Positions 16,266 through 25,320 of a DNA stretch of 64,000 bases are shown one piece after another (position 1 is the first letter of the stretch; the number at the start of each line of letters is the position of its first letter). The DNA lies in NCBI RefSeq assembly GCF_900186125.1, contig NZ_FYBQ01000002.1:124001-188000 (forward strand), written 5' to 3'. The notes beneath the pieces are model-generated. The model saw nothing but the letters and a program-made list of their open reading frames with translations, was not told where the DNA came from and did no database searches. This stretch comes from Listeria goaensis (GTDB taxonomy: Bacteria > Bacillota > Bacilli > Lactobacillales > Listeriaceae). The position numbers and the translations under genes were made by a program.

Positions 16266-17034
16266 CAAGACAAGTCCATTCATTTTTCTTTAAATCATAT
16301 ACTAAATGCGCAACCGTTTGCGCATAGGAAAGTTCCTCGCCGCCAGTATGTAACAATTCCATCATGTCCTCATCAAGTCCGAAGCCAATTGGAATGCGTA
16401 CTTGTGACCTTGTTTTTTCCGCCATAGAAAAGGCAATGCAAGCCCCTTCTTTAAAGTAATCTGCAAAACGTTTCAGCAAATCAATCGGTGGATTAGGAAC
16501 ATATTTGCGTTTATTTAATGTTAAAAACGTTTTTTCATTTAAAATTAAAGCCGTTTTTTTCGAAATAACTGCGCTTAGAACCGCGTAAAAGTGGTTCATA
16601 TTTCGGTAATACGTCTTATTATAACGGCCATCTTTTTTAGTCAAATAAACGAAATTGTTTTGTAATTTATAATAAAATGGCGAACGCAAATGTCTTCCCG
16701 TATGCGCCAAATAAAGCATTTCTGCTACTTCTTGTGGTGAAAGTTGGTTGACTAAATCAATATCTTCAAAATCAATCCAGCAAAGTTCGCCAAATTTTTG
16801 CCCCTGACTATTTTGCAACTGTTGTAAGTCGTGCGATTCTAGATAATCAAAAGCAGTATGTGCATTGTAGGAAGAATCTTTTATATGATGTTTAATTAGC
16901 AAAATATTGTCAGGCGGAAACGTTACCCCTTGCATGAAATCACAAAAAGTAATGCCACTCGTGACGACGTTGTTAATGACATTGTCCATATGTATATAAA
17001 TAGATTTTTGATTAAATGTTTCTTTTTTCATCAA
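16258..17034 (-). CDS. Conserved hypothetical protein, 258 residues
   Basis: I do not recognise a family. The protein is soluble: no signal peptide and no membrane helix. It is rich in aromatic and charged residues, with segments such as GELCWIDFEDIDLVNQLSPQEVAEMLYLAHTGRHL and a later stretch YRNMNHFYAVLSAVISKK. The WIDFED and SPQEVAEMLYLAHTG pattern is seen, from memory, in a Bacillus/Listeria group of uncharacterised proteins, some of which carry a misleading 'oxalate:formate antiporter' label; nothing here supports transport. The start at 17034 has an AGGAATAG box before it. Monocistronic, ending at a terminator; an inverted repeat TTGTAT-N4-ATACAA lies upstream at 17104-17119. Confidence 0.75.
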   Translation of the reverse strand: MMKKETFNQKSIYIHMDNVINNVVTSGITFCDFMQGVTFPPDNILLIKHHIKDSSYNAHTAFDYLESHDLQQLQNSQGQKFGELCWIDFEDIDLVNQLSPQEVAEMLYLAHTGRHLRSPFYYKLQNNFVYLTKKDGRYNKTYYRNMNHFYAVLSAVISKKTALILNEKTFLTLNKRKYVPNPPIDLLKRFADYFKEGACIAFSMAEKTRSQVRIPIGFGLDEDMMELLHTGGEELSYAQTVAHLVYDLKKNEWTCLEK

Positions 17035-17191
17035 CTATTCCTCATTCTATACTTTTTTCGGATAACCGCCGTATAAAACTATAATACACCATTTTTAGCC
17101 AATTTGTATAACAATACAACCAAATCTACATCACTATATCATTACAAACCCTTTAAAAAGCCATTTCGCTTGTAAAACTTTAAAAAATCTT

Positions 17192-17230
17192 AAAAAAAAA
17201 GCTTTTCAAACCTAAGCGGATTAAAAAGCC
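17192..17230 (-). terminator. Probable terminator of the small 17247 gene
   Basis: On the minus strand GGCTTTTT pairs with AAAAGC across a roughly 15-nt loop, then nine T residues follow. Confidence 0.5.
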
Positions 17231-17246
17231 ATTCTTTCAATTTTCC

Positions 17247-17432
17247 TTAACGCAGTCCTAATTTTACATTAGGCATTTGTTTCACTTTTAAAGCTTTCCA
17301 AATATCGTTACGCGATTTCGTTTTTTCAACGATAATACCTTTTTGTTCTAAATCTCGAATGATTTTATTAAGTTCTGTATGGCTCTCTCTCATATAAGAC
17401 CACTCCGTTCCCAAAAATAAGTTTTCATTCAC
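17247..17432 (-). CDS. Small hypothetical protein, 61 residues
   Basis: A short charged protein with a predicted amphipathic helix (TELNKIIRDLEQKGIIVEKT) and a basic C-terminus. It sits alone between two terminators, and codon use is ordinary. The start is uncertain: ATG 17432 has a weak AAGATGTG box, whereas the internal ATG at 17393 has GGAG nine bases before it. The short helical, basic make-up would suit a small regulator or nucleic-acid binder, but that is only a guess. Confidence 0.55.
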   Translation of the reverse strand: MNENLFLGTEWSYMRESHTELNKIIRDLEQKGIIVEKTKSRNDIWKALKVKQMPNVKLGLR

Positions 17433-17589
17433 ATCTTTTTCTCTTTATTCTCACTTTACCATAAATGTAAACATAAAAATAGCCCTATTTTGTATTTTCA
17501 CGTAAAATAAATTACCATTTTTTAAAGAAAGCGATTAAAAAACGAATTTTATATGGAAATCTATTCTAATCATTAAGCTTTTTTGACAA

Positions 17590-17620
17590 AAAAAAGATTG
17601 GTGCTTGCACCAATCTTTTA
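17590..17620 (-). terminator. Terminator of the glutamine-type transporter operon
   Basis: AAAAGATTGGTGC/GCACCAATCTTTT stem with a 2-nt loop and a seven-T tail on the minus strand. Confidence 0.9.
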
Positions 17621-18346
17621 TAGAACCTTATCAAGAAAACTAATCGTACGTTCATGTTGCGGTGAGTCGAAAATGGCTTCTGGCTTTCCTTCTTCTACAA
17701 TGTAACCACCGTCCATGAAGATTACCCGGTCGCCGACTTCACGTGCGAAGCCCATTTCGTGTGTGACTACGAGCATGGTCATACCTTCTTTTGCCAAATC
17801 TTTCATTACATTTAGCACTTCCCCGACCATTTCTGGGTCAAGGGCTGAAGTGGGCTCATCAAACAGCATGATGTCGGGATTCATGGCAAGTGCTCGCGCA
17901 ATCGCCACACGTTGTTTTTGTCCACCTGATAGTTGACTTGGATAGCTTGTTTCTTTGTCAGATAGGCCAACACGGTTGAGTAAGTCACGCCCTAACGTTT
18001 CTGCTTCACTTTTCGTTTTCTTTTTCAATTCGACGGGGGCGAATGTAATATTTTCTAGCACGGTTTTATGTGGGAATAAATTGAAGTGTTGAAAAACCAT
18101 GCCGATGTTTTCGCGCACTTTATTAATGTCGGTTTGTTTGTCGGTTAAATCAAAATCATCCACGACAATTTTACCGCTGTTGATTTCTTCTAATTGATTC
18201 ATGCAACGTAAAAAAGTACTTTTTCCAGAACCAGAAGGACCAATCACACACACGACTTCGCCTTCTGCTACTTCAAGGTCAATTCCTTTTAGTACTTCGT
18301 TATTTCCGAAACTCTTTTTTAAAGCTGTTATTTTTAATTTCGTCAT
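17618..18346 (-). CDS. glnQ: Polar amino-acid ABC transporter ATP-binding protein (GlnQ type)
   Basis: A 242-residue ATPase that powers uptake by the fused binding/permease protein encoded just upstream. Walker A is GPSGSGKST (about residue 39), the signature is LSGGQKQR, Walker B is [12 protein letters not shown] and the switch His is in VVTHEMG. The [16 protein letters not shown] run is characteristic of the glutamine/arginine group. Its ATG overlaps the stop codon of the upstream gene by 4 bases. Glutamine is the most likely substrate because the partner has the GlnP/GlnH architecture, but sequence alone does not prove it. Confidence 0.93.
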   Translation of the reverse strand: MTKLKITALKKSFGNNEVLKGIDLEVAEGEVVCVIGPSGSGKSTFLRCMNQLEEINSGKIVVDDFDLTDKQTDINKVRENIGMVFQHFNLFPHKTVLENITFAPVELKKKTKSEAETLGRDLLNRVGLSDKETSYPSQLSGGQKQRVAIARALAMNPDIMLFDEPTSALDPEMVGEVLNVMKDLAKEGMTMLVVTHEMGFAREVGDRVIFMDGGYIVEEGKPEAIFDSPQHERTISFLDKVL

Positions 18347-19761
18347 TTTGAAAGTCTCCTTTCAAGCACATTAGAGAGTTTAGTGAGTAGCGTGATGACG
18401 ATGAGGTACATGATCGCGACAACTAACCAAATTCCCGATGTTTCAAATGTGCGGGCAATAATGATTTTACCTGATTGTGTCAGTTCAACAATTCCGATGA
18501 CGCTCATGATAGATGTATCTTTCAATGTGATTACGAATTGATTGATGAAGCTTGGAACCATGACGCGCACCGCTTGCGGTAAAATGATTTTCATCATCGA
18601 TTTTCCGTACGGGATACCTAGCGAGCGTGCTGCTTCCATTTGTCCTTTATCGACAGCTAAAATACCACCGCGAATAATTTCCGTAATATATGCTCCGGCG
18701 TTCAAGCTGAGTGTCAACACGGCCGCCAAGTTCGGATCCATTTTAAAGCCAAATGCTTGTGGAATTCCGAAGTAGATGAAGAATGCGAGTACGATAAGCG
18801 GAATGCCTCGGAAAATATCTACGTAAACTGTTGCAATACCTCGTAAGAATTTACTGCGACTTACTTTCAAGAAACCGAAGAGGAGTCCTAGTAGTGCAGC
18901 AAAAAACAGCGAAATAAAGGTTAATTTAATCGTATTCCAAAGCCCTAGAAGTAACGCTGGCATGCTCGCCATGAGCGTGTCCCAAAACGAATCTTTCTCA
19001 ACATCAGAGCCGATGTATTTATCTAAAATCTCATCGTATGTTCCGTCTGCACGAATGTTTGTTAAACCTTGGTTAAATTTCGCGAGCAATTCGGGGTTTT
19101 GACCTTTTTTTACGGCAAATCCGTACTGAGCGCCGCTTTCCTTTTCAGTTACGATTTTTAGACCGTTACCCACTTTGACACCGTAGGCAAGTACGGGGTA
19201 GTCATCAAACGCAGCGGCTGAATTGCCGGTTTTAACGTCCTCGTACATACTTGCGGAATCATCAAATGGTACTAGCGTGTAGCCATATTTGTCTTTATTT
19301 TTTTCTGCAAAAGCATAGCCTTCCGTACCTGTTTTAACGGCTACTTTTTGTCCTTTTAAGTCTTTGTACGATTGGATGTCGTCATTGTCTTTTTTTATTG
19401 CCATGACTACACCGGAATCGAAATATGGGTCTGAGAAATCAAACTTCTGTTTGCGTTCGTCTGTGATACTCATACCAGCAATAACGCCGTCTACTTGATT
19501 TCCTTCAAGCGCTTGAACGGCTGCATTGAAGCCCATTGGTTTAACTGTATATGTAAAACCTTGGTCTTTCGCGACTGCTTTTAGGATATCCATATCAATC
19601 CCAATCAGTTCACCTTTTTTATTTTGGAATTCAAACGGCGCGAAAGTTTCGTCCGTTGCAATCTCATAATCGACATCCGCAGCATGCGCTGGTGTTAAAA
19701 AACCACTGAACACGAATGCAAATACGAATAGAATAGGTAACAAAAATTTAATTCGTTTCAT
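18343..19761 (-). CDS. glnP: Fused substrate-binding and permease protein of amino-acid ABC transporter
   Basis: A 472-residue fusion: signal sequence (cleavage or anchor near AHAADVDYE), a family 3 solute-binding domain (residues 28-250; [23 protein letters not shown]), then a permease domain with about five helices (residues 265-470) carrying the coupling loop [22 protein letters not shown]. Such fusions are known for GlnP of lactic acid bacteria and dispense with a lipid anchor, as here: no lipobox Cys. Together with the ATPase gene behind it this makes a complete importer. A 26-bp inverted repeat at 19869-19894 is a candidate operator. Confidence 0.93.
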   Translation of the reverse strand: MKRIKFLLPILFVFAFVFSGFLTPAHAADVDYEIATDETFAPFEFQNKKGELIGIDMDILKAVAKDQGFTYTVKPMGFNAAVQALEGNQVDGVIAGMSITDERKQKFDFSDPYFDSGVVMAIKKDNDDIQSYKDLKGQKVAVKTGTEGYAFAEKNKDKYGYTLVPFDDSASMYEDVKTGNSAAAFDDYPVLAYGVKVGNGLKIVTEKESGAQYGFAVKKGQNPELLAKFNQGLTNIRADGTYDEILDKYIGSDVEKDSFWDTLMASMPALLLGLWNTIKLTFISLFFAALLGLLFGFLKVSRSKFLRGIATVYVDIFRGIPLIVLAFFIYFGIPQAFGFKMDPNLAAVLTLSLNAGAYITEIIRGGILAVDKGQMEAARSLGIPYGKSMMKIILPQAVRVMVPSFINQFVITLKDTSIMSVIGIVELTQSGKIIIARTFETSGIWLVVAIMYLIVITLLTKLSNVLERRLSK

Positions 19762-19868
19762 TATATCCTCCCTTGTGTAACAAATGACTGTTGGAAGCTT
19801 TAGGCTAAGTTGAAAAACTTTTCACTTTTAGAATTTTACCATAAGGGAACGTTATTGACCATAATTAT

Positions 19869-19894
19869 TTGTGATAAGTTTTTGTATATCACAA
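19869..19894. promoter_or_regulatory. Inverted repeat upstream of the amino-acid transporter
   Basis: TTGTGATA and TATCACAA form a perfect 8-10-8 inverted repeat about 110 bases before the transporter start. Its arms are GlnR/TnrA-like (TGTNA) but the spacing is longer than the standard site, so the regulator is unknown. Confidence 0.4.
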
Positions 19895-19970
19895 TTCTAT
19901 GTTAGGTTTTAAAATCTCTTTATATGGGGGTAAAATGAGATAAATAAACTTATTCTACTAAAGAACATAA

Positions 19971-20005
19971 AAAAATTGCACCTCACATAATGTGGTGCAA
20001 TTTTT
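19971..20005 (-). terminator. Terminator of the RidA gene
   Basis: TTGCACC/GGTGCAA stem extended by A and T runs on both sides. Confidence 0.8.
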
Positions 20006-20013
20006 AAAAATGA

Positions 20014-20388
20014 CTACACTTCAGCGACAACTTCAATTTCGACAAGCGCATCTACTGGAAGTGCTGCTACTTGAAAAGCACTTCTAGCAGGGAAAACTCC
20101 TGTAAAATATGTCGCATAAATTTCATTTACTTTTTGAAAATCTTGTAAGTCTTTTAGAAACACGGTAACTTTTACGGCTTTATCTAGGCTTGATTCTGCT
20201 TCTTCTAGTACATTTGCAAGGTTTTGAAAAACTTGTTTCGTCTGACTCACAATGTCTTCTCGCAAATTTCCCGTTGATGGATCTATGCCAATTTGGCCCG
20301 AGGTAAAAATGAAACCATTTGTTTTTACAGCGTGCGAATAAGGACCAATTGCTTTAGGTGCTTTTTCACTATGCACTTTTTCTTTCAT
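20014..20388 (-). CDS. ridA: RidA family enamine/imine deaminase
   Basis: A 124-residue member of the YjgF/YER057c/UK114 family, which hydrolyses reactive 2-aminoacrylate-type enamines released by PLP enzymes. The signature is present in order: APKAIGPYSHAVKTNGFIFTSGQIGID near the N-terminus, the active-site Arg in FPARSAFQVAALP and the C-terminal Glu in ALVEIEVVAEV. The protein is cytoplasmic and typically a trimer. A GGGGGAG box precedes the ATG. It is monocistronic. Confidence 0.95.
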   Translation of the reverse strand: MKEKVHSEKAPKAIGPYSHAVKTNGFIFTSGQIGIDPSTGNLREDIVSQTKQVFQNLANVLEEAESSLDKAVKVTVFLKDLQDFQKVNEIYATYFTGVFPARSAFQVAALPVDALVEIEVVAEV

Positions 20389-20456
20389 AAGCTCTCCCCC
20401 ATTTTTTGTATTTCCACCATCTTAATCGAATTAAAATTATTTTTCAATAGATTCAC

Positions 20457-20795
20457 TTAAACAGTTGATAGTAGCAACTGTTTTTCAAGTTGCAATTGAT
20501 AGAGCTTGCGCCCAATTTGATGTTCTTCCGCAAGAAGCTGTTCGTGGCAAGTTACGATACAATGCTTGATTTGCTCTTCCAAATTTTGCAAGCTTCGATC
20601 GCGTAATTCGTTAATTACCTTCTTCAGCTCATTTATTTCGGTAAGTTCTTTCATTTCGGTACTTAATTGCACATCATAATCATTCGGATTTTTTAGAAGT
20701 AAAATAATTCTTTCTTGTTCCGCTCTGATGTGCAGTAAAGCTTTTTCAAGTTGCTCTTCTTTGTCTTGCAATTTAGCTATTTTTTCTCTATGCAC
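20457..20795 (-). CDS. Small coiled-coil protein of unknown function
   Basis: About 112 residues, almost entirely charged heptads (EEQLEKALLHIRAEQERI, then LTEINELKKVINELRDR), so a coiled coil is expected. I prefer a GTG start at 20795 because AGGAGG lies 9 bases before it; the longer frame from ATG 20825 has that ribosome binding site inside it. No membrane segment and no known domain. Monocistronic, in the same direction as the flanking genes. Function unknown. Confidence 0.6.
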   Translation of the reverse strand: MHREKIAKLQDKEEQLEKALLHIRAEQERIILLLKNPNDYDVQLSTEMKELTEINELKKVINELRDRSLQNLEEQIKHCIVTCHEQLLAEEHQIGRKLYQLQLEKQLLLSTV

Positions 20796-20921
20796 AAAAT
20801 CCAACCTCCTATGTTCTTCATTCACTCTTTTAGTCTATCACGAAAGCTAAAGAAAATCTGTGACATTTTCATGAACGTTCACATTGAAGATGTGCGAAAT
20901 ATACGCATTTTAAGTAAAAAA

Positions 20922-20954
20922 GTAGCAATCTGGTTCTGCGCCCCCGATTGCTAC
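20922..20954 (-). terminator. Terminator of the Ca2+-ATPase gene
   Basis: GTAGCAATC/GATTGCTAC stem with a 15-nt loop, followed by TTTTTTACTT on the minus strand. Confidence 0.85.
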
Positions 20955-20961
20955 GAAAAGA

Positions 20962-23607
20962 TTATTTGCTTATTTTGTTTGCTATAAGCTTAACAACTTC
21001 CATTAAAATAACAGAAAGAAGTGCTAAACCTGCTGCTACAACCCATTCACTCCAGCCGAAGCTCTCCGGAATAGAGAAAATTTCACGCGCACCCGGTAAC
21101 ACCGTAACGATGTAGAGGACAAAGCACGTTAAAACCGCTAATAATACATATTTATTGCTGAAAAATCCCGCCCCGAAAGCCGTCTGTGTATTTGAACGTG
21201 CTGCAAACGTTTGAAGCGTCCTTGCTAAAATTAAAGTTGTAAAAGCCATGGCAACACTCATTTCAGGACTATCTCCCAGCCCAATAAATTGCGAAATGAT
21301 AACAGCCACCCCAATTAATGTCCCTCTTGTAACAACCGCACGCATAGTCCCACCTGCAAAAATGCCTTCATCAATGTTACGCGGCTTCCGTTTCATCACA
21401 TCTGGCTCAGGTTTTTCCATTCCAAGCGCAATCGCTGGAAGTGAGTCATTGACCAAATTGATAAACAAGAGCTGTAGCGCGGTAAAAGGATTAATCCAGT
21501 CTACAATAAGCGCAAATAAAATGGCAATAATCGCGCCTAGATTCCCTGCAAACAAGTAGCCAATAGCTTTTTTAATATTGTCAAAAACAGTTCGCCCAAC
21601 GCTTACCGCATCTACAATAGAGACAAAATTGTCATCGGTTAAAATCATCGCAGAAGCATCTTTTGCGACATCCGTTCCGCTTCCCATCGCCACACCAATA
21701 TCCGCTTGTTTAAGTGCCGGCGCATCATTCACCCCGTCGCCAGTCATCGCGGTAATTTTGTTTTTCTTCTGCCAAGCTTTCACAATGCGGATTTTATTTT
21801 CCGGCGAAACGCGCGCATAAACCGCAATATGTTCCAGCTTTCCTTCCAATTCTTGCTCACTCATAGCATCGAGTTCTTGCCCGGTAACTGCAAAATCCGT
21901 TTCGTCCATTAAACCGATGTCACGCCCAATGGCTTGGGCAGTTGTTTTATGGTCACCAGTTATCATGACCGTGCGGATGCCTGCTTTTTTCGCTTCCTCA
22001 ATCGAGCCATAAACCGCTTCACGTGGTGGATCAATCATCGCCGTTAAGCCGACTAACACGATGTCATACTCATCTTCAAGCGAAATGTCCACTTGTTCAG
22101 GCGCTAAACGCTTGTAGCCGTATGCTAGCACGCGTAAAGCTTGATTGGAAAATTCCTCATTAACATTTTGCAACTCCGTTAAAATTTCGTCCGTGATTTC
22201 AACTTCCTCGCCGTCTTTAAACACGTATTTTGCACGGCTAAACATCACATCCGGGCCACCTTTTGTAAGCATCGCTTTATGGTCGCCAAACGTGTGCACC
22301 GTTGACATTAATTTTCGGTCCGAATCAAACGGAATTTCTCCTTCGCGAATAAAGGCTTCGCGGATTTCATTGTAATTTTTATTTTTCTTATTGCTGAACG
22401 CAATTAAAGCGACTTCTGTCGGATCACCTAGTTCCATGCCCTCTTCATTGATATTTGAGTCATTACATAGAACGGCGATGTGAATAAGACGGCGCTCCCC
22501 TTCCGTCCAGTTTTCAGGCGAGTCAGGAAAGTTCTCTTTTGTGCCATCAGGTAAATAATAATCGACGACCGTCATTTTATTTTGCGTAAGCGTACCCGTT
22601 TTATCCGTACAAATCACACTGGTCGAACCTAGCGTCTCAACAGCAGGCAGCTTCCGAATAATCGCATGTTGCTTTGCCATTTTGTTCGTCCCAACCGCAA
22701 GCACAATCGTGACAATCGATGAAAGCGCCTCTGGAATGGCAGCAACTGCCACCGCTACCGCAAACATGAAGGCATTTAAAATCGCTTGCGTTAAATCGAC
22801 GCCATCGCTTCCGCCAAAAAAGACGCGTGAAGCTTCTACAGCGAAGATCAGAATACAAAGCGCTAAAATCGCAAAACCTAGTTTTTTACTAAAACTTTCT
22901 AATTTTTGTTGAAGTGGTGTTTGTTTCGCTTCGGCCGTTTCTAGTAAACCGGCAATTTTTCCGATTTCGGTTTGCCCAGCTGTTCCTGTCACGACAAACA
23001 AACCACGTCCATATGTAACGAGTGAGCCGCTGAAAACCATATTAATACGGTCTCCTAAGCCGACTTCTTCCTCGATGACAGCAACTACTTTTTCAACGGT
23101 TTCTGATTCGCCCGTCAGCATGCCTTCATCGACTTTTAGCGTTCCGCTTTCAAGCAATCTGCCATCTGCTGGAACAAAATCCCCTGCATCTAGTAACACG
23201 ATGTCGCCTGGGACCAATTCATTTGCGTGAATCGTCTGTTTTTCACCATCGCGAATAACTTTTGCTGAGGGGGCAGACATTTCACGCAGCGCATCAAGCG
23301 AGCTTTCCGCTTTTCTAGTTTGTACAACACTAATAATAGAATTGACAATTAAAACGACAAAAATAATGACAGATTCCATAATTTCGCCCAAAACAAGTTG
23401 GACTAATGCCGCCGCAACTAGCACGATGACCATCGGATCCTTAAACGTTTCTAAAAAAAGTTTCCAAAGTGGATCTTTTTCCTTCTGTTTCAATTCATTT
23501 AGCCCATATTTGGCTTGGCGTTCCAAAACGGAAGAATTTGTTAAGCCTTTGTCTGTTGCGTCTAGTGCTTTTAATGTTGCTTCCGTTGTTTCTCGGTAAA
23601 ATTCCAC
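20962..23607 (-). CDS. P-type Ca2+-transporting ATPase (LMCA1-like)
   Basis: An 881-residue P2A-type ATPase, closely similar in sequence (from memory) to L. monocytogenes LMCA1 (Lmo0841), which exports Ca2+ in exchange for protons and helps at alkaline pH. The phosphorylated Asp is in CTDKTGTLTQNKMTV. The actuator loop has LTGESE, the N-domain has TKGGPDVM, the hinge has TGDGVNDAPALKQADIG, and PEALSS marks helix 4. I set the start at the GTG encoding MEFYRE, as in LMCA1, although the AAGGAG box lies 12 bases away; the frame extends further upstream. It is monocistronic. Confidence 0.93.
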   Translation of the reverse strand: MEFYRETTEATLKALDATDKGLTNSSVLERQAKYGLNELKQKEKDPLWKLFLETFKDPMVIVLVAAALVQLVLGEIMESVIIFVVLIVNSIISVVQTRKAESSLDALREMSAPSAKVIRDGEKQTIHANELVPGDIVLLDAGDFVPADGRLLESGTLKVDEGMLTGESETVEKVVAVIEEEVGLGDRINMVFSGSLVTYGRGLFVVTGTAGQTEIGKIAGLLETAEAKQTPLQQKLESFSKKLGFAILALCILIFAVEASRVFFGGSDGVDLTQAILNAFMFAVAVAVAAIPEALSSIVTIVLAVGTNKMAKQHAIIRKLPAVETLGSTSVICTDKTGTLTQNKMTVVDYYLPDGTKENFPDSPENWTEGERRLIHIAVLCNDSNINEEGMELGDPTEVALIAFSNKKNKNYNEIREAFIREGEIPFDSDRKLMSTVHTFGDHKAMLTKGGPDVMFSRAKYVFKDGEEVEITDEILTELQNVNEEFSNQALRVLAYGYKRLAPEQVDISLEDEYDIVLVGLTAMIDPPREAVYGSIEEAKKAGIRTVMITGDHKTTAQAIGRDIGLMDETDFAVTGQELDAMSEQELEGKLEHIAVYARVSPENKIRIVKAWQKKNKITAMTGDGVNDAPALKQADIGVAMGSGTDVAKDASAMILTDDNFVSIVDAVSVGRTVFDNIKKAIGYLFAGNLGAIIAILFALIVDWINPFTALQLLFINLVNDSLPAIALGMEKPEPDVMKRKPRNIDEGIFAGGTMRAVVTRGTLIGVAVIISQFIGLGDSPEMSVAMAFTTLILARTLQTFAARSNTQTAFGAGFFSNKYVLLAVLTCFVLYIVTVLPGAREIFSIPESFGWSEWVVAAGLALLSVILMEVVKLIANKISK

Positions 23608-23754
23608 AGGTAAAAACAGCTCCTTCCAAAATAACAATGCCTTTTAAGTATAACAGGACGACACGTAAACTTTATTACGATTTACAAAATCTTAACATTA
23701 TTTACCCAAAATGTTAGGGTTTAAAGCATACAAGAAATGAAGAGGCGTGACAAA

Positions 23755-23805
23755 ATGCGAAAACAAGCGACTCACTACGAACTAGTCAAGCGGCACCGCA
23801 TTTGA
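23755..23805 (+). CDS. Possible 16-residue leader peptide or small ORF
   Basis: ATG at 23755 gives MRKQATHYELVKRHRI followed by TGA. An AGAGG box lies 9 bases before it and the next gene (psiE-like) begins 23 bases after it. The peptide is strongly basic. With only 16 codons it may be chance. Confidence 0.25.
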   Translation: MRKQATHYELVKRHRI

Positions 23806-23828
23806 TACACTAAAAGAGGAGGTGCGCT

Positions 23829-24239
23829 ATGAAAATTTTAGAAAAAATAAACCGTTATGTACCTATTTTTCTGCAAGCCATGCTGAATTTATGTCTAATT
23901 TTCGTTGGCTTAACGCTCGTCGCGTTTCTGATTAGCGAAGCATGGCTCATTTTCACCAATCTTTTTTCATCCCATTCAAGTTCTGCTTATTACGAAATAA
24001 TGGAAGATGTTTTAGTTTTCTTCCTCTATTTTGAATTCATCGCGCTAATTATTAAATATTTTCAAACGGGCTACCATTTTCCACTGCGTTATTTTATTTA
24101 CATTGGTATTACGGCGATTGTCCGCCTCATTATCGTTGATCACTCAGACGCTTTCGCGACGTTTATTTTAGCAGGTGCCATTTTGCTACTTGTTGGGGCG
24201 CTTTATCTCGCCAATACAAAATTATTAAAACGCGAATAA
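23829..24239 (+). CDS. PsiE-like membrane protein
   Basis: A 136-residue protein with four membrane helices, matching the phosphate-starvation-inducible PsiE family: a start [40 protein letters not shown] with the conserved Glu residues, and [13 protein letters not shown]. An ideal ribosome binding site (GAGGAGGTG) precedes the ATG. Its role is unknown in Firmicutes. It is monocistronic, ending at a GC-rich terminator. No Pho box was recognised upstream. Confidence 0.8.
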   Translation: MKILEKINRYVPIFLQAMLNLCLIFVGLTLVAFLISEAWLIFTNLFSSHSSSAYYEIMEDVLVFFLYFEFIALIIKYFQTGYHFPLRYFIYIGITAIVRLIIVDHSDAFATFILAGAILLLVGALYLANTKLLKRE

Positions 24240-24259
24240 AACACTCATGTTTTGAACTA

Positions 24260-24294
24260 GGCGCCTAACTTGCAAAGCGTATACGTTAGGCGCC
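24260..24294 (+). terminator. Terminator after the psiE-like gene
   Basis: GGCGCCTAAC/GTTAGGCGCC 10-bp stem, 15-nt loop, then ATTTAATTTA. Confidence 0.75.
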
Positions 24295-24326
24295 ATTTAA
24301 TTTATACATAGAAAGAAGCGTTGTAC

Positions 24327-25238
24327 ATGTCATTTATCCTTATTTTGCTGCCCGTATTCGGAATTTTCGCAATCGGTTTTATTGGGCAAAAGCTCCTTCA
24401 TTTCGACATTCCAAATCTATCCAAATTGACACTTTATTTGATGTCGCCATTTTTAGCATTAGGTACCTTTTATAAAAATCCTATTACTATTGATTATGCC
24501 TATTTAGCAGTTTATATTTTTGTGCTTTGCCTCGCTTTAATTCTCATTGTCACAATTCTCTCAAAAATAATGGGCTATTCGGTACGCGACCGCTGTGCGC
24601 TTATTTTAGCTAGTGCCTTTATGAACAACGGAAATTACGGCACGCCTGTTGTGCTGCTTGTTTTTGGAGCTACTGGATTACATATTGCTGTTATTTTAAT
24701 GGTTCTGCAACAGCTCGCCATGAGTACAATTGGGATTTATTATGCGGCGAAAGGAAGTGCTGACGTAAGCAGTTATAAAATCGTGCTAAAGCGCGTTGTG
24801 CGCATGCCGATTGCATACGGGGCGCTCATCGGTCTTTTTTTGCAGCTTGCTCATATTACGCTTCCAGACCCCCTTTTAACCTGTATCGATTTAGTAGGTA
24901 ATGCGGCTATTCCAACGATTATGATTGTTCTTGGCATGCAGCTTGCGGTTATTTCGTTCCGCCGAATTGAGCTTTTAAAAGTTGGCTTTGCGCTTTCTAT
25001 TCGCTTGCTACTTTCGCCTGTTATCGCTTTTCTTTTGACCTTATTCCTGCCTGTCGACACGATGACGAAGCAAATTATGATTTTGCTTGCGGCGATGCCA
25101 ACTGCTGCGAATACAACGTTAATGGCTGTACAATTTGATACGAAACCTGATTTAGTTTCAAGCGCCACATTCATTAGTACCGTCCTAAGCATTGTCACAC
25201 TGCCAATTGTGTTAGCTCTTATTCAATTTGTCGGATAA
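24327..25238 (+). CDS. AEC-family transporter (auxin efflux carrier-like permease)
   Basis: About 303 residues with roughly ten hydrophobic helices in two repeats of five. The family cores are visible: a start ILLPVFGIFAIGFIGQKLLHF, NNGNYGTPVVLLVFG in helix 4, and LVGNAAIPTIMIVLGMQL at the start of the second repeat. AEC members move organic anions such as malate or other carboxylates in bacteria; the substrate here is unknown. ATG 24327 is chosen; a TTG two codons earlier is less likely. It stands between the psiE-like and GGDEF genes on the same strand. Confidence 0.88.
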   Translation: MSFILILLPVFGIFAIGFIGQKLLHFDIPNLSKLTLYLMSPFLALGTFYKNPITIDYAYLAVYIFVLCLALILIVTILSKIMGYSVRDRCALILASAFMNNGNYGTPVVLLVFGATGLHIAVILMVLQQLAMSTIGIYYAAKGSADVSSYKIVLKRVVRMPIAYGALIGLFLQLAHITLPDPLLTCIDLVGNAAIPTIMIVLGMQLAVISFRRIELLKVGFALSIRLLLSPVIAFLLTLFLPVDTMTKQIMILLAAMPTAANTTLMAVQFDTKPDLVSSATFISTVLSIVTLPIVLALIQFVG

Positions 25239-25320
25239 TTTTTCGCACCACCCCGTCTGAGGTCGCTTCAATTGACGTGAAAATCTATCTCCCCTAAGAT
25301 GAAGAAGTGGAGGTGATGGA

